This document shows positions 10,791 through 21,127 of a stretch of DNA of 64,000 nucleotides, in pieces (the first letter of the stretch is position 1; every line of letters starts with the position of its first letter). The DNA comes from Chondrilla cf. caribensis (lineage: Eukaryota; Porifera; Demospongiae; Chondrillida; Chondrillidae). The stretch covers positions 2,787,131 to 2,851,130 of the forward strand of contig OZ026547.1 in NCBI GenBank assembly GCA_964020155.1, in the 5' to 3' direction. The notes under the pieces are model-generated. The model saw nothing but the letters and a program-made list of their open reading frames with translations, was not told where the DNA came from and did no database searches. A program made the translations under genes and the position numbers.

Positions 10791-11662
10791 ATGACAATGG
10801 AGAATTTACTCACACCAGTCGTCCTCACTATTGGATTCATCCTAGCTGGAACACACACCACAAATGCACAATGTGAGTTCAATCATACTATTATACACTG
10901 CACACTAGGACACTGGGATAGCTAGCTACTAGGACTACAGACTACAAATATTATGCAAGAACTACATGTACTGGTCAGGTTAGTGTATTTACTTCATTCT
11001 CAGGTACACCGTCTGGGGATACCATACCTCGTGACTGCAAGGAGGTCTATCAGAGAGGATGTACTCAAGATGGGGTCTACACTATTGCACCAAACTGTCC
11101 CAATACTAAATCATTCAAAGTATTTTGTGACATGAAAAATGGACTATGGATCGTGTTCCAGAGAAGAAGACATGCTCAATTGGACTTCAATCGCAATTGG
11201 ACAGATTACGAAGAAGGATTTGGAGATCCACACTACGAACATTGGCTTGGATTGAAGAAGATCAACTGTTTGACATTCAGTGTTTGTGCTGCCGAGTTGA
11301 GAATTGACATGACCGACTACAAAGGAATATACAAATATGCCATCTACAGCTCCATTGCTGTTCACAATGCTGCCAACAAGTACAAAATACATCTTGGAAG
11401 ATACAGTGGAACAGCTGGTGATGGGATTTGGGATTGTGGGTCACCTGAAAACAATGACGGTATGCCATTCTCAACACCTGACAGGGATAATGATAACTGG
11501 TCAGGAAACTGTGCTCAGCACTGGAGTGGAGGATGGTGGCACAATCAGTGCACATGTTCAATACTGAACACACCATACAACAACATTGGTTACATATCTA
11601 GGTGGAACACATTCTCCAGATACCTCAAGTGTAGTGAAATGAAGCTTCGTTCCAGAGACTAA
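10791..11662 (+). CDS. Secreted FReD protein, type 1 signal exon (locus B), 246 aa
   Basis: Exons 10791..10872 and 11004..11662 with a short 131-bp phase-1 intron (GTGAGT...TTCTCAG). Residues 1-26 are a signal peptide; the FReD begins TPSGDTIPRDCKEV. Landmarks are APNCPN, VFQRRRHAQ, the subfamily-specific INCLTFSVCAAELRIDM, DRDNDNWSGNCA, GGWWHNQC and EMKLRSRD. The residue between the two Cys of the C-x-C motif is Thr (ACA, 11552-11554), which differs from every paralogue. The closest relative is the gene at 30407. Likely a secreted lectin-like recognition protein; ligand unknown. Intact. Confidence 0.9.
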
Positions 11663-12792
11663 CACATCATACAACATTATACTCACTAGTAGTGTGTGAA
11701 CTAGGAACTTGAGAAACACATACAATTCACTAGGTCATGAACACTCAGTCAGATTGTAAACATGATTGATACGTATACTGCAATGATAATATTCACTTCA
11801 AATTCAAATCTTGGTATTATGGTAACACGTCCCATAAAGGAGAAACCTGATTGTCACATGACATGTCTATTGAATGGTAACACTTTTTACATAATAATAA
11901 TACAATTTACATAATACAAGTTCCCTTACATGTGCACCTGACCAGTACATCAGTAACAGGTAAATGATTAACAAACAATGTAAACAGATGAACAGTGTTT
12001 ACACAGAAACATATTTATTGACGGTTGGTGTTTTCAACTAATGTCCCTCATTACCATAAATGGTCAAAGATGGTCCCATTGAGATATGGACATAACAAGT
12101 TCTCTTGTTATTTCAATCACATTGACCCGCCAAAATTGGAATGGAAAATTACTCTTAATAACAATACACAGCATTTTAGAGGAATGACAGTGTTTTCAAT
12201 ATTATAGTTCAGTCTATGTAATAATGTTCTTTGATGAGATTACATTGAGGCATAGCAACCTTATATTCAATTCAATCACATTGAGCCATAACATCTACTA
12301 ACACCTTTAAATAAGATGTAGTATATTATGCACTATTCCATTATAATAAGGATCAGCATATAGCTATGGGGTCAAAAGGTTTAGGAAGCCACAAAAATTA
12401 AAAGGCTCAAAACATGTTTATTCATTTGAAACACAAAATGGAATATTACGTTCAATGAACTTTGAACTGCTGCAGCCAATGATTTATTAGACTAACAGAT
12501 TTCTGTACTGGATTTGATTTTTGTTGCAATTGAATTGTATTTCACAAATTCGAGGTGTATACTACATTCTTACAGAATATCATATGATGTGAAGTATGCA
12601 CATACTTATAAGTTGTGTAGCTATGTTGACTACTGTAGAGTTTATTTAACCATGATGGGATAGCATTTCTTACGGTAAATGTTTGTTGATTAAATCTTGG
12701 ATTTTCATTATTGATTGGCTGCATGGTCTGTTGGAAAGAGGGTTGTTTGGCTAGGTGACATCTCATAGATGAGTTCAATGAAAATCTCTAAC

Positions 12793-12919
12793 CACAGAAA
12801 TTCCATTACACCAAACATTTCATCAGCTGACTACTACCTTTGTCAGCAGTTTGACTGGCATACTGCTGATGAAGGTAGTAGTCAGCTGGTGAAACGATTG
12901 GTGTAATGAAATTTCTATG
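12793..12919. other. Long imperfect hairpin, 57-bp arms, 13-nt loop
   Basis: Left arm 12793-12849 and right arm 12863-12919 are reverse complements at 50 of 57 positions, and most mismatches are transitions that allow G:U pairing in RNA. The core of each arm contains CAGCTGACTACTACCTT. It may be a foldback element or a pre-miRNA-like transcript; I cannot tell which. Confidence 0.8.
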
Positions 12920-13299
12920 GATGGAGGTTCCTATTGAATTTATCCACTTCTAGTTGAATTTCAATTTGTGTGGGTTTATGTCTATGTACACTGTATGCAC
13001 ATACTCACGTACTGTATGTACACATGTACAATGTATGCACATACACATGTACTGCATGTCTATATGTATGCACATACACATGTACTGTATGTACACATAT
13101 ACAATTACAGCATGAAAGGTACACATGTGCTCATTGGTGTGCACACGAGATAGCCAACATCAGTAACAGGAAACAAGGATAATAATACATGTTTGTGGTA
13201 CTATGGTTGATATTCCCATTAATGGTGATTGATATGTCAGGTTCAACTGAGGTGAGATGATGACTTGAAAGGTTCAGAATCACTTGTTATATATTCAAA

Positions 13300-13600
13300 T
13301 CACCTGTACAACACAGTAAACAATGTACAGTATGTACAGATCTCATGCACAATGCAGTGCACAATGTACAGATCATGGGTGCTGGCTACAATGGAACTGC
13401 TGAGGACAGACCACTGTCTTCCAGAAACCAATATTTGTTGTATCAAATGAGGACCAAAGGAGACATGCTTCATTGCATAATATTGTACAGTATGTATGTA
13501 CATGTATCCATACATAAAGAGAAATTGAAATTTAACATTGAGATGATGAATTTGGAATGGAAACATACCCAAATGCCAAGAAATACCAAACAGTACATGC
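13300..13600. repeat. Upstream cassette copy 1 (GTACAGATC repeats plus FReD-like AGYNGTA segment)
   Basis: GTACAGATCTCATG-type short repeats lead into a segment at 13381-13472 whose first bases translate as AGYNGTA, matching the FReD AGYSGTAGD motif, then RPLSSRNQYLLYQM. Other copies lie at 15690, 21600, 22565 and 51900, upstream of type 2 or cognate genes. Confidence 0.65.
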
Positions 13601-14087
13601 ATTAATGGATAAAAATCACAACAACTGCCAAAAAATACAAAATGATCGAGTATGTGGATAAGGTTGTATTACGTGAGGTTTGAAGCAATCTTAATGTGCT
13701 TGTTGTGTAGGGCCGCCATCTTTCTTCTGAGTCATCCCTTATTCAGAGTGGTAGTACACTCTGTGATATTTCAATGGGTCAGTATTCCATGACATCATCT
13801 AAGCTCACCTGATGAATGACATAATGTGTGGCAAATTTGAAACACCACATGTGTACAAATACAGGCCTTAAAAATGTATATATAGAAATGTTCGACTTAT
13901 TCAATAGATCATTACATTGAAATATGACACCTCGTTAACAGAAATGCATTCGTTGTTGTTGAATTGTTTATAGAACTTCAAACCTACAAATAATCACTGG
14001 AGACACAGAATTCATGAAAATTCACTTTCTGAGAACACAACACACAGCACTTGTTATTCCTTCAGAAATGAGGGTGACTTTGAGCAT

Positions 14088-14163
14088 GTTACCAAGGCAA
14101 CCAACATACTGTCATAACAACACAACTCCCACATGTACACACCCACCAACAAATGCTATAAAA
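14088..14163 (+). promoter_or_regulatory. Promoter of locus C: X-box and TATA
   Basis: GTTACCAAGGCAAC (14088-14101) matches the RFX X-box consensus with a 2-nt spacer. TATAAAA lies at 14157-14163, about 96 bases before the ATG. The CCAAT found directly before TATA in sister genes is changed here. Confidence 0.6.
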
Positions 14164-14258
14164 GAACTCAACATACAGAAACAACAAGTAAGAGAGATCA
14201 AGGAGAAAGAGAACGCTGACTACAAAGAACGTTACAGCTCAGGAACAAGAACAAGAAC

Positions 14259-15475
14259 ATGATCAACTTTATTCTAAGATCAACTACTATTGCCTTACTT
14301 CTACTAGTTACTACAGCATATGGACAATGTGAGTACTACACACTAACTACATTCACAGCTACACCTAATCAACAATCTCACAATACTTGGAAGAGTGAAT
14401 GAACAACTGTTGGAAAGGATTCAGACAATTTATAGGGAGAGGTAAATCATTGCAATGGGTGTTAGCTATGTCACTTCATTATAATTCCCATATACAATAT
14501 ATAATATATATACCCTCATATAAGCCTTCTTGACAAACCCTTAGCTTTACTGCTATAGGGGAGGGGGGCAAGGGGACCAATTTCCTCCAGATTTAAGATG
14601 AAGTCAGGGGTTGGGATATTTCAAAAATTGTATAATGGAAAATAGCCAATTACCTACCTACCAAACTCATCACCTAACAAAGTTTAGACGCACGTATGTG
14701 ATATTCTAACACCACTGCATGTATCTGATGTTGAAGAGTACATACAAACATATAATATTCCAATATCATGGATACTATATTATGCTAGGCATTTCATCTA
14801 TCACACACAGGTAACCCTGGAAACCCCATACCTCGTGACTGTAAGGAGGTCTATCAGAGAGGATGTACTCAAGATGGAGTCTACACTATTGACCCTCACT
14901 GTCCAAACCAGAAACCATTCCTAGTTTATTGCAACAACCAATACACCGTCTTCCAGAGAAGAATGGGTGGATCAGTGAATTTCACTAGAGGTTGGGCAGA
15001 CTATGTTTTGGGCTTTGGTCCAGTCTGGGGTGAGCAGTGGCTGGGTCTGGAGAAGATCCATTGTCTCACTACAAGAACTGCCAGAACTGAAATGAGAATT
15101 GACATGGCTGATTTCCGAGGAGATAAGAAATACGCCTACTACAACTTCTTTATGGTCGGGAATGCTGCTAGTAAGTACAAGCTACAGGTTGCGGGCTACA
15201 GCGGAACTGCAGGAGAAAGTATACAGTGGAGTGGTGAAAACCTCAATGGACTGGCATTCTCCACACATGACAGAGACAATGACTTGCATGGTGGTAACTG
15301 TGCACGAATCTATAAAGGAGGATGGTGGTACAACTCCTGCATGGCTTCGCAACTGAATGGCATCTACCATCATGACACAACACCAAGAGGCTAGGAGGCA
15401 GTTCTTTGGTACTCAATGACTATTGGGTATCGCTCACTGAAGTTTGCTGAAATGAAACTCAAAGCTAGAGACTAA
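14259..15475 (+). CDS. FReD protein, type 2 signal exon (locus C), late nonsense codon
   Basis: Exons 14259..14328 and 14811..15475, phase-1 intron. The signal peptide is MINFILRSTTIALLLLVTTAYGQ. The FReD (NPGNPIPRDCKEV, DPHCPNQKPF, FQRRMGGSVNF, TTRTARTEMRIDMADF, AGYSGTAGES, DRDND, GGWWYNSC) is nearly the same as exon 2 of the gene at 49719. An in-frame TAG at 15392-15394 replaces the AGA of the sister gene and removes the last 26 residues, including the conserved SLKFAEMKL strand; the frame beyond stays open to the normal stop at 15475. The predicted product is 217 aa instead of 244. Either a recent pseudogene or a truncated variant, since the C-terminal strand is normally part of the fold. 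Confidence 0.8.
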
Positions 15476-16460
15476 TCAGAACACAGTCCCACAGAGTTAT
15501 ATATTAGCATAGAAACACTCAGTAGACTACAATAGAGCCACTCTTATTCCAATATATTACAATATTATGCATATAAAACTTTTTCCGCATTTTTCTCTGA
15601 ATAAGTGAATTTAGCATATAAAATAAGGGAGACAGTCACTGAGTGTTGACATTAATTATCATAAGAGCATACACACATCTTGATCTCACGTACAATACAG
15701 TATACACTGTACATTATGTACAGATCTCATGTGCAAAACAGTATACACCGTACAGTATGTACAGATCTCATGTACAACACAGTATACACTATACAGTATG
15801 TACAGATCTCATGTGCAAAACAGTATACACTATACAGTATGTATAGATCTTATGTACAACACAGTACACACTGTACAGTATGTACAGATCACGGGTGTTG
15901 GCTACAGCGGAACTGCTGGGGACAGACCACTGTCTTTCAGAAACCATTATTTGTTGTATCAAATGAAAACCAAAAGAGGACATGTTTTATTGTACATACA
16001 GTGTGTATGCCTAGTGTATATGCATACGTAGAAATGATTTCACTATAAGATGACAAATTTAGAATGGAAAAATAATATATATACATATATATATATGTCC
16101 AAGTCTACAATGCTAAGAAATACCAACCAGTACATGTACAGATCTTCTCAACACTTCAACAACATTACAAGTAAACATGTGTTGTGTACATTACAAGTTC
16201 CAATGGAACTAGACAGACAGACAGGGTCACTACAACACAAGGATAATGATACTTCTAATTAAACATTATATTAACTACACTTCAAAACAAAAAAATCTTA
16301 TTGGATCAATACCTATTGCCATTCATTGAATATCAAATTGTTTATAGAACCTTAACCTACAAAGATTCACTTGAGACACAATAATACAATAAAATTCACT
16401 TTCTGAAAACACAACACCACCACTTGTTATTCCCTCAGAAAGTAGGGTGAGACTAAGTGT
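15476..16460. repeat. Upstream cassette copy 2 and spacer
   Basis: 15690-15890 is a run of about 50-bp units (ATGTACAGATCTCATGTRCAA...). The AGYSGTAGD-like segment follows at 15897-15987, then a shared stretch with (GACA)3 near 16214. It is homologous to 51530-52620. No gene is seen. Confidence 0.75.
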
Positions 16461-16535
16461 GTTACCAAGGTAACCAGTATATTGTCACGACAACACACAC
16501 CAATATGTACCCACCCACTAACCAATGCTATAAAA
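16461..16535 (+). promoter_or_regulatory. Promoter of locus D: perfect palindromic X-box, CCAAT, TATA
   Basis: GTTACCAAGGTAAC (16461-16474) is an exact palindromic X-box. ACCAATGC runs directly into TATAAAA (16529-16535), 101 bases before the ATG. Confidence 0.65.
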
Positions 16536-16629
16536 GAACACCACTCAACACACAGAATAAACAAGTAAGAGAGATCAAGGAGAAAGAGAACACTGACTAC
16601 AGAGAACGTTACAGCTCAGGGACAAGAAC

Positions 16630-17644
16630 ATGATCAACTTCAGTTGCATATCAACAACTATTGCCATACTTCTACTAGCTACTACAGCATATGGACAATG
16701 TGAGTAGAATATACACTCAATTATTAAGTACGTATCTCACATTACACATCAGATTTATGTAATGTGTACGACCCTACTCACTACACAACAAACACGTACA
16801 TGTGGGACCTCCCTTATTATATATAGCGAGAGCTCTATCCTAAATATGTACTGAAAGTACTTACACAGGTCCATCAACACCAAATAACAATGTAGAGAGG
16901 CCTATCTCAAAGGATGTACACAAGACACTTAATTTTGCATTGATTGTACAATAATCACCAAATATGTCTGTCTATTCTACAGGTCCTGACCCTACACCTC
17001 GTGACTGTAGAGAGGCCTATCTGAATGGGTGCAGGAAAGATGGGGTCTACACCATTGACCCTGGATGTGGAAAACCGTTTAACGTCTTTTGTGATATGAA
17101 GAATAGAGGGTGGACTGTCTTCCAGAGAAGAAGGGACGGATCTGAGAATTTCTACAGAGGTTGGGCAGATTACGTTGCTGGATTTGGGAACCTCAAGAGA
17201 GAATTCTGGCTTGGACTCAACCATATACACTGCTTGACCTCAGCAGCACCGAGAACAGAACTAAGAGTCGATTTAGCTGATTTCTTTGGGAACTACAGAC
17301 ATGCTCACTATGATTTCTTCAATGTCAATGGTCCTAGTACTAACTACATATTAGATGTGGGATACTACAACTTGACCAGTACTGTCCAGGATAGGCTAAC
17401 CTATCATAATGGCATGCAGTTTACCACTAAAGATAGAGACAATGACCAGTGGGGTTCCAACTGTGCCACTGGTAGTGACAATAATTATGGAGCATGGTGG
17501 TACAAGTCCTGCAAAACTTCCAACCTTAATGGACGCTATCGTTCTGGTACAAGCAACTGGGGAACTATGTATTGGCATCCTCTAGCTCATGGAAAACAGA
17601 ATGCAATGAAGTTCACTGAAATGAAGCTACGACCTCGTGACTAA
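16630..17644 (+). CDS. Secreted FReD protein, type 2 signal exon (locus D), 243 aa
   Basis: Exons 16630..16699 and 16983..17644, phase-1 intron ending TTCTACAG. The signal peptide is MINFSCISTTIAILLLATTAYGQ. The FReD begins PDPTPRDCREAYLNGC; landmarks are VFQRRRDGSENF, REFWLGLNHIHCLTSAAPRTELRVD, the DRDNDQW calcium site, GAWWYKSC, SNLNGRY, a longer C-terminal loop (SNWGTMYWHPLAHGK) and EMKLRPRD. The orthologous position in unit 2 is the dead locus at 52810. A relic of a second exon-2 start lies in the intron. Intact; secreted lectin-like role inferred. Confidence 0.9.
16868..16926 (+). pseudogene. Relic of a FReD exon-2 start inside the locus D intron
   Basis: CAGGTCCATCAACACC followed by GAGAGGCCTATCTCAAAGGA matches the start of exon 2 of the gene at 23803 for about 55 bases, then stops matching. 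It has an AG acceptor but no continuing domain. The same relic occurs at 53416-53468. Confidence 0.7.
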
Positions 17645-18129
17645 CACAAGAGCAACAATCCCAGTGTGAAGAATGACAAAAAAACATTAAATGATACCAA
17701 GTGTGGATGAAGTAATATTATTAGCAATGAGAATATATTAAACTATGTTACATGTACTAGTATACCAGCTGTTAAGTGTGTAATTCTTTTAAATTAATGA
17801 TGTGTGTACCCTTCATAAGTTTGCGCTTGCATGTGAGTACGTGGAAGGATATGGATATCATTGAAACTGGAAAGTAAAATACCCTGTCCAGTGCAAATCA
17901 CTCATAATAGTATACACAAGGAATATGCATACATATCTATTTGGAGGAAACATGACAACAAACAACACACACCTCATGGTGACCAAATACAGCGAGGGGA
18001 ATATAAGATCTGTTCACCATAGCCTTGCCAGTGTCTAAATAGTACATCTAAATACAGGCAAATGTGTGTGTCGGCCAGCCACTCACACACACAATATTGA
18101 ACAAACACACTAACAATAATGCACGCACG

Positions 18130-18200
<71 letters not shown>

Positions 18201-18440
18201 TTCAAATCCACAGGTGCCACATCCTGTGCGAGCTGCTGCATGCAAACAAACACTACTCTCTCTTCCAATACAATGGGTCCAAGAACACTCTGGCTATCGA
18301 GGTGCACAGTGGTATGCATCTGTGGGAGGTACAGTATATATGGTCAAGTATACCATAATATGCATGTGTGTGTTGTGAATTTGCCTGTATTCTAAAACAT
18401 CAAGACACAAAGCATACTTACGTGCTATTGTTATTTTGTA

Positions 18441-18507
<67 letters not shown>

Positions 18508-18569
18508 ATGTACGTTCATATGTGTGCTGTATGTACGTGTGTGCATGAGTTTGTGTACGTATGAGTGCA

Positions 18570-18601
<32 letters not shown>

Positions 18602-20030
18602 AGTGTGCGTGTGTGTGCATGGTACATACTTTCATGTGTGTATGTTAGTGCATATATACACTTACATATGTACGTATGCATGTACGCATGTGATGTGTAG
18701 TGTATGTGCACATCAATGGCAATCTTCAAACACAGTTGTATGTAGTCATACTAATTCACAGAAATGCAAAGGTCACATGTACACAGAATGAACATTATAC
18801 ACACAACATCATACACATACACAGGAAGTACTGTAGACAGGAAAAAGATAATATATATAAGTATATACTATATATATAAAATCGTGTGACTGTCACATGA
18901 TACCATCAACCTATGGTCATGTGATTGTCACATAACACATGTCTGTTGTATGGCAACACTTCCTAACAAATTGTTCATGTGACTGTCACTTGACAAAATG
19001 AACTTATTTTTGATTTGTTACATTACCACTGCTGAATCAATATCTGCAAAACATCTACAATAATATTAAAAATAACGACAACATACGATAAATATTGTGC
19101 ACCTGACCAGTATATCAGTAACAGGGAAATGAAAAACAAACAATGCAAACAGATGAATAATGTTTACACAGAAACATGCATATTGACAGTTGGTGTTTTT
19201 CAACAAAGGTCCCCCATTACCATAAATGGTCAATGATGGTTCCAGTGAGATGACATGATCACATAACAAGTTCTCTTGTTATTTCAATTACATTGACCCA
19301 CAAAATTGGAATGTCTACTCTTAATAACAATACACAGCATTTTAGGGGAATGACAGTGTTTTCAATGTAGTTCAGTCTATGTAATAATGTTCTTTGATGA
19401 GCTCGAGATTACATTGAGGCATAGCAACCTTATATTCACTTCAATCACATTGAGCCATAACATCTACTAACACCTTTAAATAAGATGTAGTATATTATGC
19501 ACTATTCCATTATAATATAGCATAAAGCTACAGGGTCAACAGGTTTAGGAAGCCACAAGAATTAGTGGATTTAAAACATGTTTATTCATTTGAAACACAA
19601 AATGGAATATTACATTCAATGAACTTTGAACTGCTGCAGCCGATGATTTGTTAGACTAACAGATTTCTGTACTGTGAGCTGATTCTTGTTGAAATTGAAT
19701 TGTATGTCACAAATTGGAGGTGTATACTACATTCTTACAGAATAAGCTGTTGAGTGTTGTACTTAAGAGCCATGCATGCATGCTAGACTTCTGTTGAGTT
19801 CATTGAACTATGATGGGATAATATTTCTTACAGTAACTGTTTAATGATTAAATCTTGAATTAACATCAAAACACAAGCTATAATTACCATATTCCTAGAC
19901 CATCAAAAAATAGAGTTGGATAGACCTCATCATTGTTGACACATCAACTGTTGTGAAGATCACCATAGAGTTGAGTGGAGAGGAATCATCTTAGTCTGGC
20001 AAGGTATTCCCTAAATTATCTTCCCCTGGC
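17645..20030. other. Intergenic spacer after locus D
   Basis: The 3' flank is homologous to 54189-54840. It includes (CA)n (18123-18198), (TG)n (18437-18505 and 18574-18601), paired CATGTG/CACATG palindromes at 18886-18990, and, on the - strand, two short exon-like pieces (about 17985-18045 and 18199-18330) that recur at 54460-54560 and 54662-54808. 19096-19860 is homologous to 11936-12780. No intact gene is seen. Confidence 0.65.
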
Positions 20031-20035
20031 AGATT

Positions 20036-20350
20036 AAAAGGTCTGGTTGTGATGCCTTTCAAAACTTGCTCAAACTGGGTGAAGTTAACATACAACCACA
20101 TGTGTGATTTGGTACAGGTTCATTGCGGTGTAAGGGCAATTGACAGTCGGAGTTAATGATTGGTTCAGATCAGATCAATGATCAGATGAGTTAATGTCCA
20201 GGATGTTTACATCGGTAAAATATTATCATAAATGGTCTGGTTGTAATGCTATTCAAAACCTGCTCCAACTGGGTGAAGTTAACATACATTATGTATGGTT
20301 TGGTGCAGGTTCATTGCTGTGTAAGGGCAATTGGTAGTCGGTGTTAATGA
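20036..20350. repeat. Two-copy ~125-bp direct repeat
   Basis: GGTCTGGTTGTRATGC to GTTAATGA occurs at 20036-20161 and 20231-20349. Both contain CAACTGGGTGAAGTTAACATACA or a close variant. Confidence 0.75.
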
Positions 20351-20373
20351 ATGACAGCACAGTTGCTGGAGTT

Positions 20374-20446
20374 AACAAAACACATAAATTAATGTCCTAC
20401 TGATCTACAGATCAAAACAACCTGGACATTAATTTATGTGTTTGTT
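20374..20446. other. Short hairpin, ~23-bp arms
   Basis: Arms 20374-20397 and 20424-20446 contain CACATAAATTAATGTCC and its reverse complement, with a single-base bulge and a 26-nt loop. Confidence 0.75.
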
Positions 20447-21127
20447 GAATCTATAGCAGCTGCGCTATCACTCATTATATCCAGGTTTCAACCACATGTA
20501 TGCACATGTCACATGTAGATTGAGCAGTACACAAGTGCTCATTCATTAGCACACAAGGCGTCAAAGAAAGACCTTCAGCACTTATGTATGCTTTTTTGGA
20601 TTGTACAGAGAAAAAAGTTTTGCTCACTTCTCTTTCTTTTCTCACTTCTCACAATCCATGTCATAAGCAGAAACAAAGTTCTGTTACATTTCAATTTGTG
20701 TGGTTTGATGTCAATGTAGACAAGTATACACATACACATGTACAAATGCATATTATTATGTACAATGTATGCACATATACACATGTGCTGTATACACACA
20801 TGTACAATTGCAGCATGAAAGGTACACAGGTGCTCATTGGTGTGCACACGAGATAGCCAACATCAGTAACAGGAAACAGGGATAATATCATGTGTTTGTG
20901 GTACTATGGTTGTTATTCCCATTAATGGTGATTGATATGTCAGGTTCAACTGAGGTGAGATGATGACTTGAAAGGTTCAGAATTACTTGTTATTTCAATC
21001 ACATCCAGACACCACCACTCAATTAATACAAAAACAATTTAACAAACATTTTAGGAGACTGACAACATTTTCAATAAAGTTCAATCATTTAATTTAGTAA
21101 AATCATCAACAGTGTTCCTTCATGAGG
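20447..21127. other. Spacer without gene
   Basis: About 20680-21000 is homologous to 12960-13290. Nothing coding is seen. Confidence 0.6.

Larger units (their letters stand above)
11663..14080. other. Intergenic spacer, locus B to locus C
   Basis: The 3' flank repeats the conserved type 1 sequence (CACTAGTAGTGTGTGAACTAGG). About 11936-12780 is homologous to 19096-19860, and about 12960-13290 to 20680-21000. A long hairpin (12793-12919) and an AGYSGTA-type cassette (from about 13300) lie here. No protein-coding gene is seen. Confidence 0.7.
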
